From: an uncultured SAR86 cluster bacterium
Lineage (GTDB): Bacteria; Pseudomonadota; Gammaproteobacteria; Magnimaribacterales; AG-339-G14
Length of the DNA: 35,113 nt
Assembly: GCA_902594855.1 (NCBI GenBank)
Contig: CACJNS010000007.1
Span: 1 to 35,113, forward strand
Direction: 5' to 3'
Part shown: positions 16,825 to 26,601 of the stretch, piece after piece
Numbering within the stretch: the first letter of the stretch is position 1
Layout of the letters: every line of letters starts with the position of its first letter
Made by a program: the position numbers and the translations under genes
The notes under the pieces: model-generated
Told to the model about the DNA's origin: nothing
What the model saw: only the letters and a program-made list of their open reading frames with translations
The model's database searches: none

Positions 16825-17687
16825 ACTAGTTTGCTTATTTCTTCTCCTATTTTGGCAGGGCTTCTAGTTGTATGAACTCCAGCCTTTTCAAGAGCTAAGA
16901 ATTTATCTTCCGCTGTTCCTTTTCCACCAGCGATTATTGCTCCGGCATGTCCCATTCTTTTCCCGGGTGGAGCACTGACTCCTGCAATATATGCAACCAC
17001 AGGTTTGGAAACATTAGACTGAATGAACTCAGCAGCCTCTTCTTCAGCAGTTCCTCCAATTTCACCAACCATCACGATTCCTTCTGTTTCAGAATCTTCT
17101 TCAAAAAGCTGCAAAATATCAATAAAACTTGATCCTGGAATGGGATCTCCGCCAATTCCCACGCAACTGCTTTGACCTAAACCAGCTTGAGTGGTCTGAT
17201 CAACAGCTTCGTAAGTTAAAGTTCCCGATCTTGAAACGATTCCTATTTTCCCTGGCTTATGAATATACCCGGGCATGATTCCAAGTTTGCATTGATCTGG
17301 CGTAATCACACCAGGGCAGTTTGGACCAATAATTCTACAACCTGCAGAGTCAGCATTTTGTTTTAACTTCATCATATCCAAAGTAGGTATTCCTTCAGTT
17401 ATACAAATGATCAATGGAATTTCTGCATCAATAGCCTCTTGAACAGAATCTTTACAAAACTTAGCAGGAACAAAAATTATTGTTGCGTCTATTTCCAACT
17501 CTTGTTGAGCCTCTTTTGTAGAATTAAATACAGGAAGATCTAAATGACTTTCTCCACCCTTTCCTGGTGTTACCCCTCCAATGATGCTTGTCCCATACTC
17601 AATAGCTTGGGAACAATGCAATGTGGCTTGAGAACCGGTGAAGCCCTGACAAATTACTTTGGTATCTTTGTTGACGAGAATGCTCAT
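16821..17687 (-). CDS. sucD: Succinyl-CoA ligase alpha subunit
   Basis: SucD and SucC interconvert succinyl-CoA and succinate with ATP or GTP formation in the TCA cycle. The 288-residue alpha subunit has the N-terminal CoA-binding fold ([11 protein letters not shown] at 14-24 and GVTPGKGG at 38-45) and the phosphorylated histidine H247 in [19 protein letters not shown] (121-130) is the family signature. The ATG overlaps the sucC stop by 4 bases (ATGA), the usual coupling for equal subunits. Confidence 0.97.
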   Translation of the reverse strand: MSILVNKDTKVICQGFTGSQATLHCSQAIEYGTSIIGGVTPGKGGESHLDLPVFNSTKEAQQELEIDATIIFVPAKFCKDSVQEAIDAEIPLIICITEGIPTLDMMKLKQNADSAGCRIIGPNCPGVITPDQCKLGIMPGYIHKPGKIGIVSRSGTLTYEAVDQTTQAGLGQSSCVGIGGDPIPGSSFIDILQLFEEDSETEGIVMVGEIGGTAEEEAAEFIQSNVSKPVVAYIAGVSAPPGKRMGHAGAIIAGGKGTAEDKFLALEKAGVHTTRSPAKIGEEISKLV

Positions 17688-18841
17688 TTAACTATCTCAG
17701 CAGCCCTTTCTGCAGCTTCAGACAATTCAGATGCAGCTATAATATTTAAATTAGTTTTACCCAGCATTTCCTTTGCGATCTCAGAATTATTCCCTTTCAG
17801 TCTGACAACTACCGGAACATCTACGCCCACTCCCTCTACAGCAGAAATTATTCCATCAGCCACAACATCGCACCTTACAATGCCGCCAAATATATTTACT
17901 AGTATTGCTTTTACGTTCTCATCTTCTAAGATGATTTTAAATGCCTCTGCAACCCTTTTTTCATCAACTGCACCGCCAACATCTAAAAAATTTGCTGGCT
18001 CTCCTCCAGCTAATTTAATAATGTCCATGGTTGCCATTGCGAGACCTGCTCCGTTAACTAAACAACCAATGTTTCCTTCAAGGGACACATAGTTTAAATC
18101 CCATTCAGAAGCTCTTAACTCCTTTTCTTCCTCTTGAGAGATATCTCTTAATTCTAAGATTTCATCCTGTCTAAACAGAGCATTAGAATCGATATTAATT
18201 TTTCCATCTAAGCATACTAAGTTGTCCGATCCATTAAGGACTAGTGGGTTAATCTCAACTAAAGATAAATCTTTTTCAAAAAAAAGTTTGACCAAGTTTC
18301 TGAAAATATCTTTGAATTCTTTTGTTTGTTCTTCAGATAATTCAAGACCTTCTGCAAGAGGCAAATGATCTTCATTTCCTACTGATGGAGAATTAAGAAA
18401 GACTTTAAATATTTTTTCGGGATGATCCTCTGCCACTTTCTCTATGTCCATGCCTCCCTCAGGAGAAGCCATAACTGCTAGGGATCTTGTTGATCTATCT
18501 ATTACTGCCCCAAGATAAAATTCTTTTTTTATCTCAGTACACTCCTCTACTAAAATACAAGATACTGGCTGGCCCTGATCATCTGTCTGATAAGTTACTA
18601 ACTTATTATTTATCCACTTGTCAGCGAATTCTTCAACTTCTTTTAAGTTATCCGTTACTTTCACCCCGCCTGCTTTTCCTCTTCCTCCTGCATGAACTTG
18701 AGCTTTGACAACCCAATTTGTATCAGAAATTTCTTTTGCAGAGGCTAATACTTCTTCGGTTGTGTTTGCAGTTAAAAAGTTAGGAACGGGAAGTCCGTAC
18801 TCTTTGAAAATCTGTTTTGATTGGTATTCGTGAATGTTCAA
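17684..18841 (-). CDS. sucC: Succinyl-CoA ligase beta subunit
   Basis: The beta subunit carries the ATP-grasp nucleotide site. The N-terminus ([17 protein letters not shown]) and [13 protein letters not shown] (48-60) match the family, and [10 protein letters not shown] near residue 315 is the loop contacting the alpha subunit and the phosphohistidine. Length is 385 (E. coli 388). The first codon is TTG 18841, with no convincing ribosome site and a 7-base gap from sdhB, so coupling from sdhB is likely. In E. coli, sucA and sucB lie between sdhB and sucC; here they are missing. Confidence 0.97.
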   Translation of the reverse strand: MNIHEYQSKQIFKEYGLPVPNFLTANTTEEVLASAKEISDTNWVVKAQVHAGGRGKAGGVKVTDNLKEVEEFADKWINNKLVTYQTDDQGQPVSCILVEECTEIKKEFYLGAVIDRSTRSLAVMASPEGGMDIEKVAEDHPEKIFKVFLNSPSVGNEDHLPLAEGLELSEEQTKEFKDIFRNLVKLFFEKDLSLVEINPLVLNGSDNLVCLDGKINIDSNALFRQDEILELRDISQEEEKELRASEWDLNYVSLEGNIGCLVNGAGLAMATMDIIKLAGGEPANFLDVGGAVDEKRVAEAFKIILEDENVKAILVNIFGGIVRCDVVADGIISAVEGVGVDVPVVVRLKGNNSEIAKEMLGKTNLNIIAASELSEAAERAAEIVK

Positions 18842-18848
18842 GCTTTTA

Positions 18849-19586
18849 TTATAAAGCTCTTTTCACTAATTTTTTCTTTATTTCGTTAATTGCCTTTGTG
18901 GGGTTAAGACCCTTAGGACATACGGAAACACAATTCATGATTCCATGACATTTGAAGACACTAAAGGCATCTTCAAGTTGATCAAGTCTCTCTTCAGTTG
19001 CAGTATCCCTGCTGTCGCTAATAAATCTGTGAGCCTGAAGAAGAGCTGCAGGACCCAAAAACTTGTCAGGATTCCACCAAAATGAAGGACAAGCTGTTGA
19101 ACAACATCCACACATAATGCATTCATAAAGCCCATCTAGTTTTTCTCTTTCTTCAACAGTTTGCTTTATTTCTCTTTCTGGTTTTTCTTCATCGTTGATC
19201 AAATACGGTTTGATCTTTTTGTATTGATCTACAAACTGTTTCATATCAACTATCAGATCTTTTATAACTGGTAGCCCTGGCAAAGGCCTGAGAACAATTT
19301 TGTTGCCTTTCAAAGCCTCAGAAAGCGGAGTGATGCAACCCAATCCATTCTTTCCATTAATATTCATTCCATCCGAGCCGCATACACCTTCTCCGCAAGA
19401 TCTTCTAAAAGATATGCTTGGATCTTGTTCTTTTGCCATATTCAAAAGATCCAAAACCATAATGTCTTGCCCTTCAGGAATGTCTATTGATAAATCTTGC
19501 ATGTAGGGCTTTTTACCGCTGTCAGGGTCATACCTATAGATAGAAAGATTAATTGAGGAAATAGACTTTGAGGCAATTGCATCCAT
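18849..19586 (-). CDS. sdhB: Succinate dehydrogenase iron-sulfur subunit
   Basis: SdhB passes electrons from SdhA to ubiquinone through three clusters. The [2Fe-2S] ligands are in SCGEGVCGSDGMNINGK plus the cysteine of GLGCITPL; the [4Fe-4S] motif is CIMCGCCSTACP, and the [3Fe-4S]/[4Fe-4S] cysteines are in CHGIMNC and SVCPKGLNP. The 245 residues are close to E. coli (238). It starts 1 base after sdhA ends. It is one of the Fe-S clients encoded downstream of the isc genes. Confidence 0.97.
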   Translation of the reverse strand: MDAIASKSISSINLSIYRYDPDSGKKPYMQDLSIDIPEGQDIMVLDLLNMAKEQDPSISFRRSCGEGVCGSDGMNINGKNGLGCITPLSEALKGNKIVLRPLPGLPVIKDLIVDMKQFVDQYKKIKPYLINDEEKPEREIKQTVEEREKLDGLYECIMCGCCSTACPSFWWNPDKFLGPAALLQAHRFISDSRDTATEERLDQLEDAFSVFKCHGIMNCVSVCPKGLNPTKAINEIKKKLVKRAL

Positions 19587-19587
19587 C

Positions 19588-21393
19588 TTAATAACTTCTC
19601 ACAATTGGCTGAAAGGCCTGAACAGTTTTAGGACGGAAATTGACGTCTCTTTTAGTCACTTCCTTTGTATCAGCAAAATAAATAGAGTGTTTCAACCAAT
19701 TCTCATCATCTCTTTCTTGGAAGTCATCCCTAGCATGAGCGCCTCTACTTTCTTTTCTTTCATTAGCACACACAGCAGTAGCTTGCGCAACTTCTATTAA
19801 GTTCAGAAGCTCCAATGCCTCGACTCTAGCCGTATTAAACCTAGACGATTTATCCGTTAAGTGTATGTTATGTGTTTTCTCTCTAATGTTCTCTAATTCA
19901 ACTAACCCCTTCTCCATTAAGTCCCCAGTTCTAAATACACCAAAGTTTAATTGCATATTTTTTTGTAACTCAGCTTTTACAGTTGCAACATCCTCGCCAG
20001 TTGAACTGATATTCACCCTATTTAAATTAACCAAAGCTTGATCAATATCGTCATTGGTAGCCTTAGATAAAGTTATTCCATCTTTGAGTGCATTTTCGAT
20101 ATGAAGCCCAGCAGATCTTCCAAAGACAATAAGATCTAAGAGAGAGTTTCCACCCAGTCTATTACCCCCGTGAACAGAGACGCAAGCTGCTTCTCCTGCC
20201 GCATAGAGACCGTGAACTACATTGTCAGTTCCGTCTGTTGCTTGAGTAAGTACTTGACCATGTACATTGGTTGGTATTCCTCCCATTGCGTAGTGGCAAG
20301 TTGGCACTACAGGAATAGGATGTTCAACGGGATCAACGTGAGCAAATGTTTTAGAAAGTTCTGTTATACCTGGAAGTCTTTTATGAACAATCTCAGGTCC
20401 CAAGTGATCTAATTTAAGGTAAACGTGATCTGCATCGGGGCCACATCCTCTGCCTTCAAGAATTTCTAACATCATTGATCTTGCAACTACATCTCTACTG
20501 GCAAGATCTTTATAGTTAGGTGCATATCTTTCCATGAATCGTTCACCATCTTTATTCACCAGATAACCACCCTCACCTCTGCATCCTTCAGTAACTAGAG
20601 TGCCGTGACCATAGATGCCAGTAGGATGGAACTGCCACATCTCCATGTCTTGAACTGGGAAGCCGGCTCTTAGAACCATTCCAGTTCCGTCGCCAGTGTT
20701 GATCATCGCGTTTGATGTCGTTTGGTATATCCTTCCAGCACCGCCTGTTGCTAAAACTGTAGCTTTAGATTTTAGAAAATAAGGCTCTCCCGTTTCTATT
20801 TCGAAAGCTATGACTCCAACGACTTGATTATCTCCATTCTTAACCAGATCGACTGCAAACCATTCACTTAGAAAATTTGTTCCGGCTTTAAGGTTTGCTT
20901 GATAAAGAGTATGCAAAAGAGCATGGCCGGTTCTATCTGCGGCTGCGCAAGTTCTCTCTGCTTGACCGCCTTTCCCGTAATCCTTTGATTGGCCTCCAAA
21001 AGCCCTCTGATAAATTTTTCCTTCCTCTGTTCTAGAAAAAGGTAATCCCATATGCTCAAGTTCAAAAACTGCTTTGGGGCCTTCTTGACACATGTACTCG
21101 ATAGAATCTTGATCGCCAATAAAGTCCGAACCTTTAACAGTGTCGTACATATGCCATCTCCAGTCATCATCCGGATCAGCACTTTGTATTGCACAAGTAA
21201 TGCCTCCTTGAGCGGAAACAGTATGTGATCTTGTTGGGAAAACTTTTGAAACTACAGCGGTTTTGAAACCGGATTGGGCTAATTGCAAGGAAGCCATCAA
21301 GCCAGATCCACCGCCTCCTACGACAATTCCATCAAACTCTAGTACTTTCAGTTTACTTGCGTCTAATTCCTCACCTTTTCCATTCATTGCCAT
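19588..21393 (-). CDS. sdhA: Succinate dehydrogenase flavoprotein subunit
   Basis: SdhA oxidises succinate to fumarate. [15 protein letters not shown] (22-36) is the FAD fold, and H57 in [11 protein letters not shown] is the histidine that binds FAD covalently. Active-site segments [15 protein letters not shown] and [11 protein letters not shown] are present, and [14 protein letters not shown] is the C-terminal part of the FAD domain. Length is 601 (E. coli 588). It starts 4 bases after sdhD. An alternative start two codons downstream (MNGKGEE) cannot be excluded. Confidence 0.97.
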   Translation of the reverse strand: MAMNGKGEELDASKLKVLEFDGIVVGGGGSGLMASLQLAQSGFKTAVVSKVFPTRSHTVSAQGGITCAIQSADPDDDWRWHMYDTVKGSDFIGDQDSIEYMCQEGPKAVFELEHMGLPFSRTEEGKIYQRAFGGQSKDYGKGGQAERTCAAADRTGHALLHTLYQANLKAGTNFLSEWFAVDLVKNGDNQVVGVIAFEIETGEPYFLKSKATVLATGGAGRIYQTTSNAMINTGDGTGMVLRAGFPVQDMEMWQFHPTGIYGHGTLVTEGCRGEGGYLVNKDGERFMERYAPNYKDLASRDVVARSMMLEILEGRGCGPDADHVYLKLDHLGPEIVHKRLPGITELSKTFAHVDPVEHPIPVVPTCHYAMGGIPTNVHGQVLTQATDGTDNVVHGLYAAGEAACVSVHGGNRLGGNSLLDLIVFGRSAGLHIENALKDGITLSKATNDDIDQALVNLNRVNISSTGEDVATVKAELQKNMQLNFGVFRTGDLMEKGLVELENIREKTHNIHLTDKSSRFNTARVEALELLNLIEVAQATAVCANERKESRGAHARDDFQERDDENWLKHSIYFADTKEVTKRDVNFRPKTVQAFQPIVRSY

Positions 21394-21397
21394 AGAG

Positions 21398-21763
21398 TTA
21401 ACTCACTATTAATAAAATTCCTACCGTAATTGAACCTAAAACTTGTATCCAACATAAAGCTAGAAAAGAGTTTTTTACAAACCCTGATACGTTTCCTAAA
21501 AGCCTAGATGTCAAATAATCGTGTGCAATATTCAACATTCCAGACATTGCATGATAGGAAATTGAAACAAGTATCAAGAAAGTCCAAATCCTAAACAAAA
21601 TGTTGTCAAATAATGCCGTTAAATCCGAAAAATTAACAGGTTCAACCTGAAACCAATAGAAGGATATAACCAAAAAATAGAGTGCCTGAAAAACTGCGGT
21701 AAGTCTTATGACAAAGAACTCAAAAACTCCAGTTCTCTTAAATGTTCTTAACTTGGTTACCAT
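21398..21763 (-). CDS. sdhD: Succinate dehydrogenase membrane anchor SdhD
   Basis: A 121-residue subunit with three membrane helices that, with SdhC, anchors the enzyme and forms the quinone site. H71 in [10 protein letters not shown] and the D82-Y83 pair in AHDYL sit at the same numbers as in E. coli SdhD, where they contribute to heme and quinone binding. The start overlaps the sdhC end by 7 bases. Confidence 0.92.
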   Translation of the reverse strand: MVTKLRTFKRTGVFEFFVIRLTAVFQALYFLVISFYWFQVEPVNFSDLTALFDNILFRIWTFLILVSISYHAMSGMLNIAHDYLTSRLLGNVSGFVKNSFLALCWIQVLGSITVGILLIVS

Positions 21764-22128
21764 ATTAAAAAGCTAAAAATTACAGTCATAACTAAAAATA
21801 AAAGATAAACAATCATTGCGCTATATCTAGAGGCTTTGAGTGTCTCCCAATATCCAAAATCCATTGCCAAATGTCTTAACCCAGAGAAAAAGTGATAAAC
21901 AATTGCCGCGACGTATAAGGTCAATGCTGATTTCATGATGAAATGAGCCATTAGAGCTGACGCATAATCAAAACCCTCTTGCGATTGAATTGCAACTAAT
22001 ACCAGTGAAACAAAGGGGAAGGTTAAGAAAAATAAAATGACTCCAGAAATTCTATGCGAAATAGAAGACAATGCAGTGATTGGAAACTGAATTGTAAATA
22101 AATTTAAATTAACTGGCGGTTTTGACAT
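21757..22128 (-). CDS. sdhC: Succinate dehydrogenase cytochrome b556 subunit SdhC
   Basis: SdhC binds heme b and quinone in the inner membrane. The protein has three hydrophobic helices, the N-terminal quinone-site motif SISHRISG, and the heme histidine in VYHFFSGLRHLAMDFG. I use ATG 22128 (123 residues, start MSKPPVNLNLFTIQFPIT), because this fits the usual SdhC N-terminus (RPVNLDLxTIxFP). A TTG at 22146 would add six residues, but it lies upstream of the transcription start expected from the promoter at 22151-22178. It begins the sdhCDAB-sucCD operon, 46 bases after der ends. Confidence 0.92.
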   Translation of the reverse strand: MSKPPVNLNLFTIQFPITALSSISHRISGVILFFLTFPFVSLVLVAIQSQEGFDYASALMAHFIMKSALTLYVAAIVYHFFSGLRHLAMDFGYWETLKASRYSAMIVYLLFLVMTVIFSFLIW

Positions 22129-22150
22129 TTTATTTTCGGAGGGCAAGAGA

Positions 22151-22178
22151 ATTATAATGCTTAAAATAAAACGATCAA
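22151..22178 (-). promoter_or_regulatory. Promoter of sdhCDAB-sucCD
   Basis: On the minus strand, TTGATC (22178-22173) and a perfect TATAAT (22156-22151) are 16 bp apart. The -35 overlaps the der stop codon. The expected start near 22144 gives a 5' leader of about 16 bases to ATG 22128. Confidence 0.55.
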
Positions 22179-23551
22179 CGCCTTCTTATCCTTGCCCTCT
22201 TTTTTAATTGTCTTTCTGTCAACTTATTCTTTTTATCTTTAAAAGGATTGTCATCAGTCTTATAAAAAATTTTGATTGGAACTCCCTTTAAATCAAGTTC
22301 TTTTCTGAATTGTTTTTCTATGTATTTCGTGTAGGAATTACTGATATCTTTGAGTTTATTACCATGAATTGAAATGGTGAAAGGTCTATTCGATTGCAAT
22401 TGGACAAATTTGAGGTTTGGTCTAAATCTTCCTGAAATTGGCGGTGGATTTTTTTCTACAATTCTTTCTAAAATTTCATTTAATTCTTTTTTTGATATTT
22501 TGTTTCTTGAATTTTTTATAATTTTAATTAATCCTCTGACTAAAGCCTTAGTTCCTATATTTTTTTTTGCAGAAATAAATTTACTTTCTAAATGACTCGC
22601 AAAAGACAACCTTCTATTAATTTCTTTTTTAAGGATTAATTTATCTGATTTACTTAGATTCTCGCTTTTATTTAAACCTATGACGATTGGCTTCCCTGAA
22701 GTAAGGCATAGGGAGATAATTTGAAGATCTTGATCTGAAATGGACTGGTGAACATCTATCAAAAAAACGACTCCATCAACATTCTTGAGAGTATTTATTG
22801 ATTCTCTGGTGATCAGATTATCTATTTGATCATTTAATTTACTTTTTCTTTTTATCCCCGCTGTATCAGTAAGAATAACTTCAGCCTTATTTATATCTAA
22901 TTTATGTGAAATTGAATCTCTTGTTGTGCCTGCAGATTTATCTACTAAAGATCTTTCAGCTTGGAGAAGTTTATTAAAAAAAGTTGATTTTCCGGCATTT
23001 GGTTTACCAATTATTCCAACTCTCAAATTACTTTGCATACCCTCTTCTGCCTGCTCTCTTGAAGGGAGAATTTCTTCTATTTTCTTCTCAAGGGTTCTTA
23101 TTCCCTGTTTTTTTGTTACTGATATTTCAACAATATTTTGTAATCCTTCCTCGTAATAAAGATCTTTATTATTTTCGCTTTCTTTTAAATCACATTTATT
23201 CAAAACAGGAATAAAAGGTACAGATGCTTTTCTTATGTAATTTAAGATCTCTGCATCTATTTTTGATAAATTGGTTGATGAATCAAATAACGCAATAATT
23301 AAGTCAGATTCTTCAAATGAACTTAACGATGACTTTGTTACAGCAAAATCAATCTCATTGTTAGTTAAGCCAATTCCACCAGTATCAACAAGAACATAAC
23401 TGCTATGGTTAATAATTAAATTTGCGTATTGTTTGTCTCTGGTAAGACCTTCTATATTTGCAACAAGGGATTCGTTGTTTCCTAATAAAGCATTAAACAG
23501 GGAGGATTTTCCCACATTTGGTTTGCCCAATATCGTAATAATTGGTTTCAT
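22175..23551 (-). CDS. der: Ribosome assembly GTPase Der (EngA)
   Basis: Der has two tandem GTPase domains and acts in 50S subunit assembly. G1 motifs are GKPNVGKS (9-16) and GKPNAGKS (182-189). G3 motifs are DTGG (56-59) and DTAG near 233; NKCD (118-121) is G4 of the first domain, and GLNKSE is the divergent second G4. The C-terminal KH-like domain is basic, ending KKRARIRRR. Length is 458 (E. coli 490). It follows bamB by 14 bases, keeping the usual yfgM-bamB-der order. Confidence 0.96.
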   Translation of the reverse strand: MKPIITILGKPNVGKSSLFNALLGNNESLVANIEGLTRDKQYANLIINHSSYVLVDTGGIGLTNNEIDFAVTKSSLSSFEESDLIIALFDSSTNLSKIDAEILNYIRKASVPFIPVLNKCDLKESENNKDLYYEEGLQNIVEISVTKKQGIRTLEKKIEEILPSREQAEEGMQSNLRVGIIGKPNAGKSTFFNKLLQAERSLVDKSAGTTRDSISHKLDINKAEVILTDTAGIKRKSKLNDQIDNLITRESINTLKNVDGVVFLIDVHQSISDQDLQIISLCLTSGKPIVIGLNKSENLSKSDKLILKKEINRRLSFASHLESKFISAKKNIGTKALVRGLIKIIKNSRNKISKKELNEILERIVEKNPPPISGRFRPNLKFVQLQSNRPFTISIHGNKLKDISNSYTKYIEKQFRKELDLKGVPIKIFYKTDDNPFKDKKNKLTERQLKKRARIRRR

Positions 23552-23565
23552 AACTGCTTTAGGGT

Positions 23566-24699
23566 TTATTTTACAGAAAGTAAAAAGGAAGCGCCTTTCG
23601 AATCAACTCCGAACAGTAAGTTATCCTGAGAAAATAATGAAACTAATTTATTTTTAGTTGGCTGTATTCTGCCAACTAAACTACCAGTTTTTAAGTCTAC
23701 AAAGTGAAGAAAGCCCTCTAAATCTCCAACAACCAGATTATTTTTGTATCTAATAGGTTTTGTTAATTCTCTGTATTTGAGTTCAGAATTTTTCCATTCT
23801 AAGTCACCATCCACAGTCCGATGTGAAAAAATTTCATCGTACTGATCAACGAAGAAAATATCACCTCGATAAGAAATAAAATCTTGAAAGATTGATGAAT
23901 CTTGTCTCCATACTGTTCTGCTTGATTGAATTTCAATAGCAGAAATACTTCCTTGATAGGCAGCTCCTATTGCTAATCCAGAGGTTACTATCGGTTTAGC
24001 ATCGACATCTATTATCCTTTCAAATTCTGAACTTGCTTCGCTTAAAGTTAAAGGAATTTCCCATCTAACTACTCCTGAATCTGGATCAATCATAGCTAAG
24101 TTTCCGTTGGCAAAACCTATGAATAGCATATTGTTAGAAAAATAAGGTTCTGACGTACCTCTCAGAGTCAATTGAGGAATTACTGCCAAATACTCCCATT
24201 TAAATTCCCCGGTTTTAAAATCTAATGCTGTTATTCTTCCATCAACAGATTGCACGGCAACAATTCTCCCATTTGCAACCGGAGAAGACAGAACTTCTGT
24301 ATTGACGCTAGCCTGCCATTTCAATTCACCGCTTTCATCATCCAAAGCAAAAACATCCCCATCTGAAGAAGCAGCAAACAATGTTCTAAAACTATGTCCC
24401 AAACCAGCAGAAAGACTATTGGAAATTTCTTTTTTCCAAATATCTTGACCGTTTCTTATATCGCCTTTGATTAAAAAACCTTCGGAAGTTATGTAGTAGA
24501 AAAAATTATCATCAAAGTGAATATCAAACCTTCCAAAAATAGGATTCTTAAGAATTTTCTTTTTCCAAAGAATTTCACCGCCAACCTCAGATTCTATTTC
24601 TTGCAAGGGAGTAGGCAGATTAATTTCCTCTCCATCTGATTCACAACCTAGCAAAACAAAAAAAGTAATCAATAAAACTATTAAATTTGCTATTTTCAT
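23566..24699 (-). CDS. bamB: Outer membrane assembly lipoprotein BamB
   Basis: BamB is a periplasmic beta-propeller lipoprotein of the BAM complex that inserts outer membrane proteins. The N-terminus is a lipoprotein signal peptide with lipobox LLGC, so C19 would be the lipidated residue, processed by LspA. PQQ-like repeats follow, for example VFALDDESGELKWQ, ITALDFKTGEFKWE and LAMIDPDSGVVRWE. Length is 377 (E. coli 392). The gene lies 5 bases after yfgM and before der, the conserved order. Confidence 0.94.
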   Translation of the reverse strand: MKIANLIVLLITFFVLLGCESDGEEINLPTPLQEIESEVGGEILWKKKILKNPIFGRFDIHFDDNFFYYITSEGFLIKGDIRNGQDIWKKEISNSLSAGLGHSFRTLFAASSDGDVFALDDESGELKWQASVNTEVLSSPVANGRIVAVQSVDGRITALDFKTGEFKWEYLAVIPQLTLRGTSEPYFSNNMLFIGFANGNLAMIDPDSGVVRWEIPLTLSEASSEFERIIDVDAKPIVTSGLAIGAAYQGSISAIEIQSSRTVWRQDSSIFQDFISYRGDIFFVDQYDEIFSHRTVDGDLEWKNSELKYRELTKPIRYKNNLVVGDLEGFLHFVDLKTGSLVGRIQPTKNKLVSLFSQDNLLFGVDSKGASFLLSVK

Positions 24700-24704
24700 G
24701 AAAT

Positions 24705-25352
24705 TTAAGATGACGGGAGAAGTGATAATTTTATATTCATCAACTCTATGAATCCTTGATCGCCTGTTGCCTTTATAGCCTCTTCGTAATATGTGTTTGC
24801 TGCTTCATATGATTCTTCAAAGCTTGCTATATCTCCTAATAACTCAAGTCTCTTAGGTTCATAAAAATCCAATCTTGGAGCTAAATTTTTCTTAGCTTCG
24901 TCAAAATTTCTTTCTTGGATCAAAATATATCCTAATCTTATAACAGCAATATCGTGCAGCGGGTTATTAGAGTTATCGGCAGTTCTGATTATCTTAGTAA
25001 GTTTTCCTTTTGCTAAATCAAGATTGGCTTCGTCGAAAGCTTTCTTAGCAACTAAGAGATCAGATGCTGTCTCGTAAACTGTTTTTTCGATGCTAGAGTG
25101 CGCTGAATCCATTTGCATCATGAAATCTTCTAGGGTTGATTCCGCGTTATTAAAAGATTCAATAATATTTTGATAAGCTTCAAAAGCTTCAGACAATCTT
25201 TCTTCGTTTTTATTTTGGAAGTATAGATAGATGAAAAATGCAGCAATTAGAAGACCTAAAACAAGAGTTATTGATATTGCATTAGATTTTATCCAAGCAA
25301 AAAAACCAGATAGTCTCGCTTCTGCAGATGAACTAAACGGATCTTCATTCAT
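24705..25352 (-). CDS. yfgM: YfgM-like TPR protein (SecYEG ancillary subunit)
   Basis: A 215-residue protein with a short cytoplasmic N-terminus, one membrane helix at about 22-45 (AISITLVLGLLIAAFFIYLY) and a periplasmic helical region with TPR-like repeats, for example LLGDIASFEESYEAANTYYE. In E. coli, YfgM binds SecYEG and the chaperone PpiD and helps hand secreted proteins to the envelope. The position between hisS and bamB is the conserved one. It overlaps hisS by 8 bases. Confidence 0.88.
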   Translation of the reverse strand: MNEDPFSSSAEARLSGFFAWIKSNAISITLVLGLLIAAFFIYLYFQNKNEERLSEAFEAYQNIIESFNNAESTLEDFMMQMDSAHSSIEKTVYETASDLLVAKKAFDEANLDLAKGKLTKIIRTADNSNNPLHDIAVIRLGYILIQERNFDEAKKNLAPRLDFYEPKRLELLGDIASFEESYEAANTYYEEAIKATGDQGFIELMNIKLSLLPSS

Positions 25353-26598
25353 TTTTGAGCTCTTTAACTAGTTGATCATATTCAAGAGTGAGTTGATCCT
25401 CATCCTCTTTTAATTTCTTTAGTGAAAAGTTTTTTGACCTCACTTCTTCCGGGCCGATTATAACCGCAAAATCAATATTATTCTTGTCAGCTTTTTTTAG
25501 CTGATTTTTTAGTGAAGATTGGTAACCAGAGAACAAAACTCTTAAATCTTTATTATCTCTTCTTAACTTTTGTGAGAGCTTAAGCCCATCTGAAACATAG
25601 CTTTCATCGGTAAGTATTATTTGAAGAGACGATGAAGAAGTTGATTCGTTTGCTTTACTAATCAAAGCAAGTCTATCCAGACCAATCGAGAAACCAGCAG
25701 CCGGACAATCTCTTCCACCAAGTTGTTTGGATAATCTGTCATACCTTCCCCCTCCACAAAAAGTGTTTTGACTTCCGAGATCTGGAGATGTCCATTCAAA
25801 AACGAGGTCGTTGTAGTAATCGAGACCTCTGACCAATTTCTCGTCTTCTTTATACGATATTCCTAAATCATTAAGGCCTTCTTTGATCAACTCATAATTG
25901 TCAGCTGATTTTTGACTTAAAAATGAGGATATTTTGGGCGCATTTTTAATGACTTTTTGAGTTTCTTCATTTTTAGAATCTAAGATTCTCAGAGGATTAG
26001 TTTCAAGTCTTTTCAAACTATCCTCATCAAGAACTGCAGAGAAATCACTTAAATACTTCTTTAAGTCTGAAGCATATTTTTTTTGAGATTCCTCATCACC
26101 GAGAGAGTTGATATTAAGTGAAACATTGCCTATTCCAAATCTTTGGAAAATTTCATTTGCCATCATCAGCAACTCAAGATCTGCCTCAAACCCTCTGACG
26201 CCATATGTTTCTGCGCTTACTTGAAAAAATTGCCTTGATCGACCCTTTTGAGGTCGTTCATATCTAAACATTGGACCCGCGTAAGACAGTTTAATTGGAC
26301 CTAAATCAAGCAAACCTGAATCAATGGCAAACCTCAGACAACCTGCTGTGCCCTCTGGTCTGAGAACTAAACCCTCACCCTTCCTATCTTGAAAGGTAAA
26401 CATTTCCTTATTTACTATGTCTGTTTCTTCTCCAACAGATCTGATAAAAAGTTCTTTCTTCTCTACTATGGGAGTTTCAATCTCTTTAAAAAAATAACTA
26501 TTTAAAATGTTTTTTATTTCATTTAGTAGATTTGATTTATGCTCAAACTCACTAGGATCCAGATCATTGAAACCTCTGGGCTTTGTTACTTTCGACAT
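25345..26598 (-). CDS. hisS: Histidyl-tRNA synthetase
   Basis: A class II synthetase of 417 residues (E. coli 424). Visible motifs are LRPEGTAGCLR (about 79-89), motif 2 RYERPQKGRSRQF (about 112-124), the histidine-specific RGLDYYNDLVFEW and FCGGGRYDRL, and motif 3 GFSIGLDRLAL. The C-terminal anticodon domain follows. It starts 3 bases after ispG and overlaps yfgM by 8 bases, within the conserved rodZ-ispG-hisS-yfgM-bamB-der block. Confidence 0.97.
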   Translation of the reverse strand: MSKVTKPRGFNDLDPSEFEHKSNLLNEIKNILNSYFFKEIETPIVEKKELFIRSVGEETDIVNKEMFTFQDRKGEGLVLRPEGTAGCLRFAIDSGLLDLGPIKLSYAGPMFRYERPQKGRSRQFFQVSAETYGVRGFEADLELLMMANEIFQRFGIGNVSLNINSLGDEESQKKYASDLKKYLSDFSAVLDEDSLKRLETNPLRILDSKNEETQKVIKNAPKISSFLSQKSADNYELIKEGLNDLGISYKEDEKLVRGLDYYNDLVFEWTSPDLGSQNTFCGGGRYDRLSKQLGGRDCPAAGFSIGLDRLALISKANESTSSSSLQIILTDESYVSDGLKLSQKLRRDNKDLRVLFSGYQSSLKNQLKKADKNNIDFAVIIGPEEVRSKNFSLKKLKEDEDQLTLEYDQLVKELKNE

Positions 26599-26601
26599 AA
26601 T

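Noticed and set aside
17544..18092. 182-codon open frame on the plus strand
   Set aside because: Antisense to sucD/sucC, which are certain; Ser/Thr/Pro-rich with no domain and no upstream signals.
22129..22146. TTG start of sdhC adding six residues
   Set aside because: It lies upstream of the transcription start expected from the TATAAT at 22151-22156, and the ATG at 22128 gives the normal SdhC N-terminus.
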